Translations under genes and position numbers: made by a program | Part shown: piece after piece, positions 28,501-39,786 of the stretch | Layout of the letters: every line of letters begins with the position of its first letter | How positions within the stretch are numbered: position 1 is the stretch's first letter | Notes under the pieces: generated by a model | Databases searched by the model: none | What the model saw: only the letters and a program-made list of their open reading frames with translations | Told to the model about the DNA's origin: nothing | NCBI RefSeq assembly: GCF_001672295.1 | Contig: NZ_JXMS01000016.1 | Coordinates: 1 to 64,000 of the forward strand | Source: Halodesulfovibrio spirochaetisodalis | GTDB lineage: Bacteria > Desulfobacterota > Desulfovibrionia > Desulfovibrionales > Desulfovibrionaceae | Length of the DNA: 64,000 bases | Reading direction: 5' to 3'

Positions 28501-28917
28501 CTATCCGAGCACTTTAGCCATGGTTTGTTCTGCAAGAGCGCCCACTTGCCCTTTCAGACTGGCCATTGCTGTTGCTACGTCGGTAGCGACTTTCTCTCTG
28601 GATGCAGCGATAGATGCCTGGGCGTCTGCGGTTGCCTTGGCTACAATGTCTGCTTCCTGAGCGAGAGCGGCCTCTTTAACTTTTTCGCGTTCAGCAACAG
28701 CTGCTTTGCGCGCGTCAGCAAGAGCGTTCTCGTAGTTCTTGATTTTGGAGTCAGAGGCTTCGACGAACTGTTCGGCGTCGCCAAGCAACCCTAACATTTT
28801 GTCCTGGCGTTGCTTGATAATCTCCCGGATGGGGCGGATCAGGAGTGCGTTCAAGCCAACCAGCACGATGAGGAAGTTCACCAATTGGATAAGTAACGTA
28901 ATATCCAAATCGATCAT
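28501..28917 (-). CDS. atpF': ATP synthase F0 subunit b'
   Basis: Second b-type peripheral-stalk subunit, 138 aa. Its N-terminus MIDLDITLLIQLVNFLIVLVGL is the membrane anchor, RPIREIIKQRQDKMLGLLGDA follows, and then a coiled coil. It is the first gene of the F1 operon. GGGAG lies before the ATG. Paired b/b' genes point to a heterodimeric stalk, as in other Desulfovibrio. Confidence 0.92.
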   Translation of the reverse strand: MIDLDITLLIQLVNFLIVLVGLNALLIRPIREIIKQRQDKMLGLLGDAEQFVEASDSKIKNYENALADARKAAVAEREKVKEAALAQEADIVAKATADAQASIAASREKVATDVATAMASLKGQVGALAEQTMAKVLG

Positions 28918-28936
28918 GCCTGCTCCCTTGGTGAGG

Positions 28937-28954
28937 TTGTGAATTTAAGCTCAA
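28937..28954 (+). promoter_or_regulatory. Rex-type operator candidate upstream of the F1 operon
   Basis: TTGTGAATTTAAGCTCAA: the left half matches the Rex half-site TTGTGA exactly, the right half 4 of 6, with the standard 6-nt spacer. It is about 20 bp upstream of the first ATG of the operon, where bound repressor would block transcription or initiation. The remainder of 28955-29211 holds T/A tracts and an ACTGT..ACAGT inverted repeat (about 29013-29030), but no gene. Confidence 0.4.
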
Positions 28955-29211
28955 AGTCGTTTCCGAATTAGCTGATTCACTATGTTGTGTCAAAACCTTT
29001 TTTAAAAAAAAGGGTTACTGTGTAATTAAACAGTCGTCCGCGAGGGCTTGATAATCGTAGCTTAATGAAAAAAGTTCACGGTAAGTGACGAGCTTTTTGC
29101 AGTATAACTATGCGAGTTTGATGGGTTACGCAGAAGCGCATTATTGCACAAGGAAAATGTGCAAAAAAATATAATGCGGGAGTCTGGAGCGGACGGGCGT
29201 TTTGAGCGAAT

Positions 29212-29240
29212 AAAAAAACCGCCATCAGGCGGTTTTTTTA
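29212..29240. terminator. Bidirectional intrinsic terminator behind the bactofilin gene
   Basis: A perfect stem AAAAAAACCGCC / GGCGGTTTTTTT with an ATCA loop. It ends the mreB-to-bactofilin transcription unit and insulates the F1 operon promoter. Confidence 0.9.
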
Positions 29241-29266
29241 TCAAAAATCATGAATAGCAGAGTGTA

Positions 29267-29638
29267 CTATGCAGCAGGCTTGGCAGGAGCAGGTTTTGCA
29301 GCAGCTTCAGGCTTACTGTTCATGGAGATTTGACCTTCCACTTTAGCACCTTCTTCCATTACAAGAGCAGGGGTGTGCAGTGTGCCTACGAGGTTGGCTG
29401 TTTTGTGCAGCACAACACGCTCAGTGGCGTATACTTCACCGGTGATGTTTCCTGAAAGAATCATTTGGCTTACGCGGATCTGCCCTTTCATAATGGCGTC
29501 TTTGCCAACTACCAGAGTGCCTTCGGAAAAAACTTCGCCGGTAAAGTTACCGTCGATACGTACAGACCCTTGAAAGTTAAGCTTACCTTCGTAAATGGTG
29601 CCTGAACCTAAAAAGGCATTGATTTCGTCTTTGGCCAT
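29267..29638 (-). CDS. Bactofilin (polymer-forming cytoskeletal protein)
   Basis: A 123-aa bactofilin: a right-handed beta-helix repeat core (INAFLGSGTIYEGKLNFQGSVRIDG, EVFSEGTLVVGKDAIMKGQIRVS, EVYATERVVLHKTANLVG) with a short Ala/Pro/Lys-rich tail. Bactofilins self-polymerise at membranes and affect shape. The ATG at 29638 has AGGAG 6 nt upstream; a seven-codon longer frame lacks a site. Placement after rodA and in line with mreBCD supports a role in cell-wall growth. Confidence 0.9.
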   Translation of the reverse strand: MAKDEINAFLGSGTIYEGKLNFQGSVRIDGNFTGEVFSEGTLVVGKDAIMKGQIRVSQMILSGNITGEVYATERVVLHKTANLVGTLHTPALVMEEGAKVEGQISMNSKPEAAAKPAPAKPAA

Positions 29639-29693
29639 GGGAGACTCCTTTCTACTCACGCACGTTGCGCATCAAAAAAAATCGTATAACAGG

Positions 29694-30809
29694 TTAATCT
29701 GTTTTAAAAACAAATCGTCGCATCGAAACATTTAACACAAGGCCGATAAGGCACAGGTTTACCACCGTAGCACTGCCGCCGTAGCTGATAAATGGTAGCG
29801 GAATACCAACTACCGGCATAAGACCCATCACCATGCCCATGTTGATGAGAAACTGCCAGAAGAAGTAAAAGAACACTCCGGCGGAGAGAAAAGACCCGAA
29901 ACGGTCTTTAGCATCTCGACTGGTGGTAAAAATAGCCAGCAGGAAGAGGCAGAAAAGAGACAGCAATAAAAGGCAGCCGATAAATCCCCATTCCTCCCCG
30001 AACACAGCAATTGCAAAATCCGTATGCTTTTCCGGTAAAAAACGCAACTGTGACTGTGTACCGCCGAGGAATCCTTTTCCTGTAATCTGACCGGAGCCGA
30101 TAGCAATTTGCGATTGAATAATCTGGTATCCTGCACCCAGCGGGTCATCTCCCGGATTAAGGAAGGTGAGAACGCGCTGTCTCTGATAGTCGAGCATGCA
30201 GAACCATGCTACCGGAATAAGTGACGGGATAACCACTGCGCAGGTTTTAAAAACCCGTCTGGTAAGTCCCCTGAATAAAATGATTCCACCCACGTTGAGC
30301 AACATGTTCAGTGTTGTTCCAAGATCCGGCTGTGTCAGGATAAGACCTGCCGGAATGGAGCAAATGGCGAGCATGATGAAAAGTTCCTTCCAGTCCAGCG
30401 GATGAGCAGAACGGGAAAGAAGCCGTGCAGTAATAACGATGGTGGAAATTTTAGCCAGTTCACTCGGTTGAAAGTTAAAAAAGCCGAGATCAAGCCAACG
30501 GCGAGCGCCGTAAATGGTTTTTCCGGCTACCGGAACCAGTATGAGCGTTATGATTGTCAGTATGAAGAGCGGCCAGGCCAGACTTTTCAAGTGTCTGTAG
30601 TCAACAACGACAGAAAGGATAAGGACACCGAACCCGATTACACCCCAGAGGAGCTGTTTCTGGTAATAGGCTGTAACAGCCATACCTTCCTGAGACATGA
30701 ACGCGCTGGCAGAGTAGAGGTTGAGAACCCCGATAGTGAACAGCAGAATTGTGCTGAACAGCAATCCCCAGTTCATATGAGTGAGTAGTCGTCTGTCAAA
30801 TGCGATCAT
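29694..30809 (-). CDS. rodA: Rod-shape SEDS peptidoglycan polymerase RodA
   Basis: A 371-aa polytopic glycosyltransferase of the SEDS family that polymerises lipid II for side-wall growth. FQPSELAKISTIVITARLL, RQRVLTFLNPGDDPLGAGYQIIQSQIAIGSG and PFISYGGSATVVNLCLIGLVLNV are signatures. It overlaps the PBP2 stop codon by 4 nt (ATGA), so the pair is translationally coupled. The operon mreBCD-mrdA-rodA-bactofilin is a complete elongasome set. Confidence 0.95.
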   Translation of the reverse strand: MIAFDRRLLTHMNWGLLFSTILLFTIGVLNLYSASAFMSQEGMAVTAYYQKQLLWGVIGFGVLILSVVVDYRHLKSLAWPLFILTIITLILVPVAGKTIYGARRWLDLGFFNFQPSELAKISTIVITARLLSRSAHPLDWKELFIMLAICSIPAGLILTQPDLGTTLNMLLNVGGIILFRGLTRRVFKTCAVVIPSLIPVAWFCMLDYQRQRVLTFLNPGDDPLGAGYQIIQSQIAIGSGQITGKGFLGGTQSQLRFLPEKHTDFAIAVFGEEWGFIGCLLLLSLFCLFLLAIFTTSRDAKDRFGSFLSAGVFFYFFWQFLINMGMVMGLMPVVGIPLPFISYGGSATVVNLCLIGLVLNVSMRRFVFKTD

Positions 30810-32602
30810 TTCTGAGTCTCATAGATGTAATTCAGAATGTTACGGACAATCGGCCCAGCGGTGGAAGAACCGCCGCCGCCATGCTCAACCATAGCTACAA
30901 CAACATATTTTTTATTATTGAATTTTGCCCAGGCAGCCATCCATGCGTGGTCACGCTGCCAGTATTCAAGGTCTTCATTTTTTAAGCGGTTGTCGTCTGC
31001 ATCAATTTTAAGCTTCATAACCTGCGCAGTACCTGTCTTAGCTCCGACAACTGCTTTGTCGGTTCGCAGGATACGGCCTGTGCCGCGTTTGGCTTCTACA
31101 GTTTCCTGCATTGCCTTAACAATGAAGCCACGCTGTGTCTCGGTCAGCGGCGAAGTAGCTTTAACTGACTTCGGGGCACCTTTAAACAGGTTAGGTTTAA
31201 GAAGCTCACCGTTCTCATTGAGAAGTGAGGATATAAAGACGGCAATCTGAACCGGAGTAACCAGCGTAAAGCCCTGTCCGATGGACGTAATAACAGTTTC
31301 ACCACCCTGCCAAGGCTGGTTGAAGCGCTTACGCTTCCATGCTTTGGAAGGCACAAGGCCGGAACGTTCGTGTGGTAGGTCAATGCCTGTCTGTTTTCCA
31401 AATCCGTTCTTACGCGCAAAGGCTTCGATTTTATCAATGCCGATCCGTTGACCCATTTCATAGAAATAGACGTCGCAGGAGTGTACCAGTGCTTCCGTCA
31501 GATTCTGCGGCCCGTGCCCCCACTTTTTCCAGCAGCGGAACGTGTGGTTGCCCAGTTTATGTTTACCGGTACAATTGACGGTTTCATTCGGGTCGATACC
31601 TTCCTGCAGGTACAAACCTGCCATGAGTAGCTTCCAGATAGAAGCCGGAGGGTATACGGATTGGATGACGCGGTTCTGGAGCGGAAATTTTGGGTTGTCG
31701 CGTAAAGCGCCCCATTCTTTGTGGCTCAAGCCGCGGGTGAATGCATTAGGATCAAAACTTGGTGTTGTTACCAGTGCGTAGAGTTCGCCGGTATCCGGAT
31801 CCATAACAACGATGCAGCCTGCCTGTCCTTCAAGTTGTTTTGCAGCAAGTCGCTGCAAACCGAGGTCAATGGACAGGTTAACGGACGACCCAGCGGTTGG
31901 TTCTTCCAGTGTCTGTGAGTTGTACTCACGACCTGAAATATCCACTTCCATCTGGCGCAGGCCTTTGGTGCCGCGCAGAGTGTCTTCACGAATCAGCTCG
32001 AGACCCTGTTTGCCGACGGTGTCGCCAAGATCCAGTTCTTTGTTTTTTTCCAGTTCTTTTTCGTTCGCTTCAGAAACGTACCCGAGGATATGAGCAAACA
32101 GCTCTCCCTCTGGGTAGAATCGCTGCGGACGAGTCATGACAACGATTCCCGGCCAGTCCAGTGAGTTTGCTTCAATGGTGGCAAGCTGGGAAAAGTCGAT
32201 GGTAGGTACAAGCAGCATAGGTTCGAACGCTTTGGCGCGTCTTCGACTCTTTTTGTAGCGCTTTTCGATCTTTTTAAGGGGAACGTCTGTCCAAAGACTG
32301 ATTTGCTTCAGGGTGGCATCAATATCTTTTACGTCTTCACGCACGATACCGAGACCGTATGCAGGGCGGTTTTCGGCGAGAAGTTCGCCGTTGCGTGCAC
32401 GAAGTAAGCCGCGGGGAGCGTAGATCTGTGCCTGCCGGATACGGTTGTCTCTGGCTTTTTTAGCAAAATCTTCGCCGTGGTGAACCTGAAGGTACCAGAA
32501 TCTGAGCAAAAAGATGAGGAAGAGCAGTAAAACAAGCCCTTGCAACAGCCATAATCCAGCCTTTGGTGGTTGGTATCCTTCCGGATCAAGTTGCATTGAC
32601 AT
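30806..32602 (-). CDS. mrdA: Penicillin-binding protein 2 (elongation transpeptidase)
   Basis: Class B PBP that cross-links side-wall peptidoglycan together with RodA. After a membrane anchor (LWLLQGLVLLLFLIFLLRFW) come the pedestal and the transpeptidase domain, with SIWK (SxxK nucleophile), SCD in HSCDVYFYEMG (SxN variant, Asp for Asn) and KTGTAQ. I take the ATG at 32602 (598 aa), overlapping mreD by 17 nt; ATG 32596 is also possible. The longer frame to 32683 lies inside mreD and is unlikely. Confidence 0.93.
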   Translation of the reverse strand: MSMQLDPEGYQPPKAGLWLLQGLVLLLFLIFLLRFWYLQVHHGEDFAKKARDNRIRQAQIYAPRGLLRARNGELLAENRPAYGLGIVREDVKDIDATLKQISLWTDVPLKKIEKRYKKSRRRAKAFEPMLLVPTIDFSQLATIEANSLDWPGIVVMTRPQRFYPEGELFAHILGYVSEANEKELEKNKELDLGDTVGKQGLELIREDTLRGTKGLRQMEVDISGREYNSQTLEEPTAGSSVNLSIDLGLQRLAAKQLEGQAGCIVVMDPDTGELYALVTTPSFDPNAFTRGLSHKEWGALRDNPKFPLQNRVIQSVYPPASIWKLLMAGLYLQEGIDPNETVNCTGKHKLGNHTFRCWKKWGHGPQNLTEALVHSCDVYFYEMGQRIGIDKIEAFARKNGFGKQTGIDLPHERSGLVPSKAWKRKRFNQPWQGGETVITSIGQGFTLVTPVQIAVFISSLLNENGELLKPNLFKGAPKSVKATSPLTETQRGFIVKAMQETVEAKRGTGRILRTDKAVVGAKTGTAQVMKLKIDADDNRLKNEDLEYWQRDHAWMAAWAKFNNKKYVVVAMVEHGGGGSSTAGPIVRNILNYIYETQK

Positions 32603-33074
32603 TACGCAGGAATCCTTGGCGGAATGAGTACAGAACGAGCCATACAAGAGGAATGAGGCCGGCAAGCAGGCAGCTGTCAGCAATGAGCAGCTGCATATTT
32701 ACCTGAAACGTCTGCAGGTTTGCCATAAGCAGTGTAAGGCAGACGTTCCAGACTCCCAGCGCGCACGAGACCAGAACGATAAAAAAGAAGTTATTTGCGT
32801 CAAACATCCAGCGGCCATAATGCATCAGGATGAGTGCGGAACAATACCAGAGCGTGGATGAGCCGAAGGACATGGCTCCTGTTCCTTCCTGAATGAGAGC
32901 AAACATGGTGATTAACCAGAATGTCTGACGGGGTTTTTCTTCCTGCATTGAGCAGATAACCGCAGGCATGAAAAAATCCACACCTGCGATTGCAAACTGC
33001 ATCCAGATGGCTACAACTGTATAGCCGAGCCACCAGAGGATATTTTTAATAAGTGGGCGCCTACTTTTTCGCAT
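32586..33074 (-). CDS. mreD: Rod shape-determining protein MreD
   Basis: A small membrane protein of 162 aa with five to six hydrophobic segments and no other clear motif. It is identified by size, topology and position between mreC and mrdA. It links the MreB/MreC core to the PBP2-RodA synthase. AGGG lies just before the ATG. The C-terminus overlaps the PBP2 start. Confidence 0.8.
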   Translation of the reverse strand: MRKSRRPLIKNILWWLGYTVVAIWMQFAIAGVDFFMPAVICSMQEEKPRQTFWLITMFALIQEGTGAMSFGSSTLWYCSALILMHYGRWMFDANNFFFIVLVSCALGVWNVCLTLLMANLQTFQVNMQLLIADSCLLAGLIPLVWLVLYSFRQGFLRNVNAT

Positions 33075-33100
33075 TACCCTGTCCGTGTGTGAAAACAGTG

Positions 33101-35102
<2,002 letters not shown>

Positions 35103-35125
35103 TTAGAGCAAAAATTCAAAAAAAA

Positions 35126-36151
35126 ATGAATAGATATCTCCAATTGGCAACTTACTTTCGCTATCGTTTTGCAGAACGCGTACAAAAAATCCCTTTAGAT
35201 GCCGGGGCGACCTGCCCTAATAGAGACGGAACGCTTTCCAGTTCCGGTTGCATTTTCTGCAACCCCTCAGGCTCGGGTTCTGGAATGGGTCTCCAGGGGA
35301 TGAATTTGAATGATCAGTGGGATTTCTGGTATAACAAGTATACACGCTCCCAAAACGCGAGATTGTTTATAGCTTATTTGCAGTCTTTTTCCAATACTTA
35401 TGGGCCTCCGGAAAAACTCTCTGAAAATCTTGATTCTATCGCATCTTTACAAGGGGTTATGGGAGTATCTATCGGCACAAGGCCCGATTGCATTAATGTA
35501 GAAAAATTAGACATCATTGCAAAACTGCAATTGGATGAGGTTTGGCTTGAATTGGGGCTTCAATCGGCGCATGACCGGACGCTTACGCATATAAATCGTG
35601 GTCATTCTTATGAAGATTTCGTTCAGGCGGTCACTCTTGCAGCGGAAAGGAACATTAATGTTTGTGTACATCTTATTGCAGGGCTGCCCAATGAAACCAT
35701 AGACGATTTTCTACAGACTGTTGAAATGGTAAGCGAACTTCCGATACGTGGAATTAAGTTTCACAGTCTGTATGTTGCAGAAGATACAGTGCTGGAAACA
35801 ATGTGGCGTAATGGTGAATATACGCCAATGACAGAAGCCGAGTTTATTGATGCGATAGCCCGTGCGGTTCCTAAGGTACCGAGTACGGTTGTTGTGCAGC
35901 GATTGACTGGTGATGCACTTGAAGGTGAGTTGCTTGCTCCGCACTGGGGTACTCCTAAGCGTGTACTGGTAGATAAAATTATGGCAGAGCTTGTTGCCCG
36001 CGACATGTGGCAAGGAAAGGAAGTTGACGCACAGCAAGGTATCCCGTTGTGGTTTACCATACGAGAAAACCTGCCGAGACGATTGCGTGAGCAGTGGGAT
36101 GCAGAGTATGATGCTGTTGCAGAACAGTTGGGCTTTTTGCCGCGACAGTAA
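35126..36151 (+). CDS. TIGR01212-family radical SAM protein (YhcC type)
   Basis: A 341-aa radical SAM enzyme of the YhcC/TIGR01212 family, whose substrate is not settled. The start MNRYLQLATYFRYRFAERVQKIPLDAGATCPNRDG is diagnostic. The cluster cysteines are in CPNRDGTLSSSGCIFC, followed by a Ser/Gly-rich loop. Later GTRPDCIN and HLIAGLPNETIDDFL are conserved. There is no evident Shine-Dalgarno, only an A-run before the ATG. It is divergent from mreB and 26 nt ahead of ogt. Confidence 0.88.
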   Translation: MNRYLQLATYFRYRFAERVQKIPLDAGATCPNRDGTLSSSGCIFCNPSGSGSGMGLQGMNLNDQWDFWYNKYTRSQNARLFIAYLQSFSNTYGPPEKLSENLDSIASLQGVMGVSIGTRPDCINVEKLDIIAKLQLDEVWLELGLQSAHDRTLTHINRGHSYEDFVQAVTLAAERNINVCVHLIAGLPNETIDDFLQTVEMVSELPIRGIKFHSLYVAEDTVLETMWRNGEYTPMTEAEFIDAIARAVPKVPSTVVVQRLTGDALEGELLAPHWGTPKRVLVDKIMAELVARDMWQGKEVDAQQGIPLWFTIRENLPRRLREQWDAEYDAVAEQLGFLPRQ

Positions 36152-36177
36152 ATAATATTCCCGATACGGAGCGTGGC

Positions 36178-36654
36178 ATGTTGTTACCGGAAGTCGAACA
36201 GGTTGTCGGCAAAAAATTGCGCCTTATTCTTAACTGGCAGGATGATAGGCTGGTAGAGCTTTCACTGCTTTGGGCAGAAGGTGAGAAAAGTTCTGCTAAA
36301 TTATCCAATACTGCAGAAGAATTGCAGCAGTGTCTGTTACAGTATGAATCCGGAGTAAAAGTACAGTGGCCGGACATTTCTTTTGCACTTGAAAAAATGA
36401 CACCATTTGGTCAAAAGGTTCTTACTGCTTTGATGCAGGTTCCCTACGGGGAAACGCTTTCCTACGGTGAGCTTGCCGCTCTGGCTGGAAGCCCGAATGC
36501 GGCACGCGGTGTAGGGCAGATTATGGCTCGTAACCGGTGGCCGCTGATCATTCCCTGTCATCGGGTGGTGGCAGCTTCAGGCATTGGCGGTTTTTCTGGA
36601 CAGGGGCTGACTATGAAACGGTACCTGCTTGGTATCGAGGGCGTGTTGCCTTAA
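36178..36654 (+). CDS. ogt: Methylated-DNA--protein-cysteine S-methyltransferase
   Basis: Suicide DNA repair protein that removes O6-alkyl groups from guanine. The acceptor is Cys127 in IIPCHRVV, preceded by the helix-turn-helix with the arginine finger (SPNAARGVGQIMARNRWP). At 158 aa it is a short, normal Ogt/MGMT. GGAGC lies 6 nt before the ATG. It is probably cotranscribed with the radical SAM gene. Confidence 0.93.
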   Translation: MLLPEVEQVVGKKLRLILNWQDDRLVELSLLWAEGEKSSAKLSNTAEELQQCLLQYESGVKVQWPDISFALEKMTPFGQKVLTALMQVPYGETLSYGELAALAGSPNAARGVGQIMARNRWPLIIPCHRVVAASGIGGFSGQGLTMKRYLLGIEGVLP

Positions 36655-36716
36655 ACATGTTTTATTTGGCACTGGTTGTTTTTTGAAGGTACCAGCGGCA
36701 GACAGTGGAGATATGA

Positions 36717-37070
36717 ATGACGAGTAAACAGACTTCAATTGAATCAGTATTAAAGCGCATGAAGAAGTTGAAGGTCGGGCAGTGCGTGGATATGCGTTCG
36801 TTCAAGCGCAACCGTTCTGTTGTGATTATCTGCTGCGGGGAAGACTCGTTTCGTGTTGTGGAAGACGGCTTTTATCAGGAAGTATGGGAAAACCAGACTG
36901 CGGATAAAGTAAAGCGTCTCCTGAAGACTCTTTTGAAAAAAGAGTTTCCGCGTTCCAATAAAATTCGGTTGTACACGCTTGATTCATATGAAGAGGCAAA
37001 TGTGAACCGTATGGCGCATGGCGCAGGCCGCTATGGTGAGACGTGCCCTACAAAAAAAGTAGCAGGCTAA
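36717..37070 (+). CDS. Small conserved protein, paralogue of the 40906 gene
   Basis: A 117-aa protein of unknown family. It aligns end to end with the 90-aa product at 40906-41178: [16 protein letters not shown] against TIPAVISRVASLTENQ, then [10 protein letters not shown] against TFKKDRHITI, and [18 protein letters not shown] against ELKTLLKQEFPRSNKVHL. It is basic, with a helical C-terminal block; nucleic-acid binding is possible but unproven. GGAG lies 6 nt before the ATG. Its 3' end overlaps the convergent zupT gene by 23 bp. The last 30 residues are an extension absent from the paralogue. Confidence 0.75.
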   Translation: MTSKQTSIESVLKRMKKLKVGQCVDMRSFKRNRSVVIICCGEDSFRVVEDGFYQEVWENQTADKVKRLLKTLLKKEFPRSNKIRLYTLDSYEEANVNRMAHGAGRYGETCPTKKVAG

Positions 37071-37887
37071 GTGCCATAACTGCCATACCGAGCACCAGAC
37101 CGTATATGGAAAGGTGATGTTCGCCGTATTCCTGCGCTGTGGGAAGAAGTTCGTCCAATGAGATGAACACCATAATTCCTGCAACAGCAGCAAAGATGAC
37201 TCCGAATACAGTGGGGGTGAGGAACGGCATGAGCAGCAGGTAGCCAATGAGAGCGCCAACCGGTTCTGCAAGGCCGGATAAGAATGAAAGGGTGAAGGCT
37301 TTGCCACGGCTTTCTGTTGCGTAGTAGACAGGTACGGCAACAGCAATGCCTTCAGGAATGTTATGAATAGCAATAGCAACCGCAATGGCGAATCCAAGAT
37401 TCGGGTCAGTGAGCGCTGCTGTAAAGGTTGCCAGCCCTTCAGGAAAGTTGTGGATTCCTATTGCAAGCGCGGTGAAAACGCCCATTCTGAGTAATTTTTT
37501 ATTATTCTGTTCTTCTGTCCCTTCTTCTTCCAACTGCTTTTCGATATCTTCAATATCTTCAATTTTCCGCACTTCATGCGGGTTTTCTTCACTCGGAACA
37601 AGTCTGTCGATGATGCCGATGAGCAGGATTCCGCCAAAAAAAGCAGCCACAGTCACCCATGTTCCGGCTACTTCTCCCAGTTCTGATTGTAGCTCCACTT
37701 TTGCTTTGACAAAAATTTCTATGAAAGAAACATACAGCATGACTCCAGCTGAGAATCCCAGTGCAACAGAAAGAAAACCAGTGTTTGTCTTCTTAGTGAA
37801 AAACGCAAGAATAGAGCCGATGCCCGTTGCTAAACCGGCAAAGAGTGTGAGTCCAAAGGCGAAGAATATGGTTTCGTAATCGTGCAT
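37048..37887 (-). CDS. zupT: ZIP family metal transporter
   Basis: Divalent metal importer (zinc and others), 279 aa, with eight predicted membrane segments. Metal-site motifs are [10 protein letters not shown] and [35 protein letters not shown] is the ZupT N-terminal signature. The cytoplasmic loop near 125-140 is acidic ([20 protein letters not shown]) rather than His-rich. The start at 37887 is favoured by AAGGA 5 nt upstream; the frame continues to 37980 without a site. Confidence 0.9.
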   Translation of the reverse strand: MHDYETIFFAFGLTLFAGLATGIGSILAFFTKKTNTGFLSVALGFSAGVMLYVSFIEIFVKAKVELQSELGEVAGTWVTVAAFFGGILLIGIIDRLVPSEENPHEVRKIEDIEDIEKQLEEEGTEEQNNKKLLRMGVFTALAIGIHNFPEGLATFTAALTDPNLGFAIAVAIAIHNIPEGIAVAVPVYYATESRGKAFTLSFLSGLAEPVGALIGYLLLMPFLTPTVFGVIFAAVAGIMVFISLDELLPTAQEYGEHHLSIYGLVLGMAVMALSLLLFL

Positions 37888-37981
37888 GCGGGTCCTTACG
37901 CGAGAAGTGGAAGTAAGAGAGTGAGCTTGTAAGGCGTCAGTATACCAAATAAAAATAAAAGTTGTTGTATAGAACTGCAAG

Positions 37982-38014
37982 AAAAAAGCACCGTTAGCAT
38001 CAGTAACGGTGCTT
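37982..38014 (-). terminator. Intrinsic terminator
   Basis: An 11-bp stem (AAGCACCGTTA / TAACGGTGCTT) with a 7-nt loop and a T-run on the minus strand. It ends the transcript of the 38152 gene and M29 peptidase unit. An 8-bp inverted repeat (CCTTATTG/CAATAAGG, 38106-38134) between it and the gene has no T-run. Confidence 0.8.
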
Positions 38015-38151
38015 CAGATCAACAAAACCCGCACATTGCGGTGTCCTTTGGGTAAAACTAGACGCTCGCATATATTCTGAATGCGTTGCCCTAATTTTTT
38101 TATTCCCTTATTGCACAGAGTTGTTCCAATAAGGCAGATGACGGCAGAAGG

Positions 38152-38478
38152 CTAGTGACCGGAATGATCCATAACATGGTTTAAATTTGCCGTGTTATGT
38201 GTGACCAGTCCTCCCTCAATCCAGAACCGTGTCAGGCTCCATTCATCAACGTCAATATAATCAATACGGCCTGAGCATTCTTTTGTCAGATGCGGCTTAA
38301 TGGCATCCATGAATTCATCAATCATGAAATAGATGCCTTCAAAGCTGATGGTGAAAAACGTGCCATCCAGCTCCACTGCATCTTCATCCTGCTCTTCAAT
38401 GAAAGATAATGCAGCCTGATAAAGCTCTGGGCTGGCATTGGAAATACTGCCGTATACTTTAATAAGAATGTGTTCCAT
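38152..38478 (-). CDS. Conserved hypothetical protein, 108 aa
   Basis: Function unknown. An acidic small protein beginning MEHILIKVYGSISNASPELY, with a predicted alternation of strands and helices (TFFTISFEGIYFMIDEFMDAIK) and a His-containing tail (HNTANLNHVMDHSGH). No signal peptide is seen from this start. The frame continues to 38538, but the residues before the ATG at 38478 look non-coding. It follows the M29 aminopeptidase gene by 108 bp and shares its terminator. Confidence 0.6.
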   Translation of the reverse strand: MEHILIKVYGSISNASPELYQAALSFIEEQDEDAVELDGTFFTISFEGIYFMIDEFMDAIKPHLTKECSGRIDYIDVDEWSLTRFWIEGGLVTHNTANLNHVMDHSGH

Positions 38479-38586
38479 AGGGGGCGATGGTGCCTTCTTT
38501 GCGATAGACGGGCAAGCGAAAAGTGCTGAGCCTGCCATCGGCAGCTTTACGCTGAAGCCGATTGGTAGTTTTCCAGCAGCGTCTGC

Positions 38587-39786
38587 CTATAGCGCGAACT
38601 GTCCTTTTTCGTAGATGGTTGTGCGTGTTCCGTTAGGGCGGATAGCTACAACTCGTTTTTCTTCAGTATTTACAAGATCCCAATGCAAAGCAGATGAGTT
38701 GAACCCGAGGGTCTTGCGGGTGCTTTCCGTCAGTTCAGTTGCGTCTCCGCTGAATGTATTGGAGTAGGAGTTGCCCAAGGCAATATGCATTGAACCGTTT
38801 TTGCCACCGTGGTTTTCATCGTACAAGGTATTCGCCATGAATGCTGAAATCGGTGAGAAGCGTTTATCAACCAGCGCAAATTCACCAAGGAAGGCAGCAC
38901 CGGTGTCCTGATTCAACTGCTGCTCAACAAACATCTGATTGTGTTCTGTTGTCACCTTGGTTGCGCGCCCATCTTTGAAGATCAGTTGAATGTCCCCGAT
39001 AATGTTACCGGAGCGGAATGTTGGAAGCGTTGATTTGTAGACACCGTTTGTGTGGCGCATATCCGGTGAAACATACAGTTCAAATGACGGAATATTTCGT
39101 CCGGTGAATCCAACCCACGTGCGGCGTTGTCCGATACGCAGTGACAGATCAACGGATTCAGATTCAATGTGCAGGCTGCAATCGCCGAAGCTGTTGAGCC
39201 ACTCTGTCAGCTCATCAACCTGTTTTGCAAACTGGCGCCACTCATAGGTCGGGTCCGGTTTGGTCAGGTAACATGCCTGTTTGATTTGCTGGGCATATTC
39301 TTCAATGGTGATTCCCGCCTGCGCTGCAAGCGCCTGCGTAGGGTACATGCACAGCGTCCAGCTGAAAGTTCCCATGTCTTCACGAGTCTGCATGATGGTG
39401 CGCAGCGGCTGTTGCGCTTTGCTATGCATTGCAATCAGTTCAGGATCAATGCTGGCAAGGTGCCCCAGCGAAGCCGGTGCATAAATAGAAATGGAGCCAT
39501 TGAGATGGTTATACATATCCCGCTGACCCGGAATAAGTGTAGTAAGCCGCTTGTTGTTTGCTTTGGTGTATTTGTCCACCTGCATTCGCGGCGTTTCATT
39601 CATGCGCGGGACAGGAATCATGCCCCTGTCATGGATTAACGAACACACTTCTTCAGCAAGTGCGAGACCTTCAATGTCAAAATTTACGAGAATGATGTCA
39701 CTTTTTTTGTAAGGCGCAGTGCGGGCGCGGGACAGTGCCCAGAAGAGTACTTCGGCGTATCGTTCCAGAGTGAGTGTATCGTACAT
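38587..39786 (-). CDS. M29 family aminopeptidase
   Basis: Metallo-aminopeptidase of the thermophilic M29 (AmpS/PepS) family. The C-terminal half shows family landmarks: GRNIPSFELYVSPD, AAFLGEFALVD, NTLYDENHGGKNGSMHIALG and the final His/Asp segment SALHWDLVN. The start at 39786 (399 aa) is chosen because AAGGAG lies 6 nt before that ATG; the frame reaches 39921 without a site. Likely cytosolic peptide turnover. Confidence 0.88.
   Translation of the reverse strand: MYDTLTLERYAEVLFWALSRARTAPYKKSDIILVNFDIEGLALAEEVCSLIHDRGMIPVPRMNETPRMQVDKYTKANNKRLTTLIPGQRDMYNHLNGSISIYAPASLGHLASIDPELIAMHSKAQQPLRTIMQTREDMGTFSWTLCMYPTQALAAQAGITIEEYAQQIKQACYLTKPDPTYEWRQFAKQVDELTEWLNSFGDCSLHIESESVDLSLRIGQRRTWVGFTGRNIPSFELYVSPDMRHTNGVYKSTLPTFRSGNIIGDIQLIFKDGRATKVTTEHNQMFVEQQLNQDTGAAFLGEFALVDKRFSPISAFMANTLYDENHGGKNGSMHIALGNSYSNTFSGDATELTESTRKTLGFNSSALHWDLVNTEEKRVVAIRPNGTRTTIYEKGQFAL

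Noticed and set aside
29013-29030. ACTGT..ACAGT palindrome upstream of the F1 operon as a Rex site
   Set aside because: Its half-sites are too close (4-nt spacer) and deviate from TTGTGA; the site at 28937-28954 is a better match.
36984-37397. 137-codon minus-strand frame overlapping zupT
   Set aside because: It is out of frame within zupT, whose membrane topology and metal motifs are clear; the alternative translation is Leu/Ser-rich noise.
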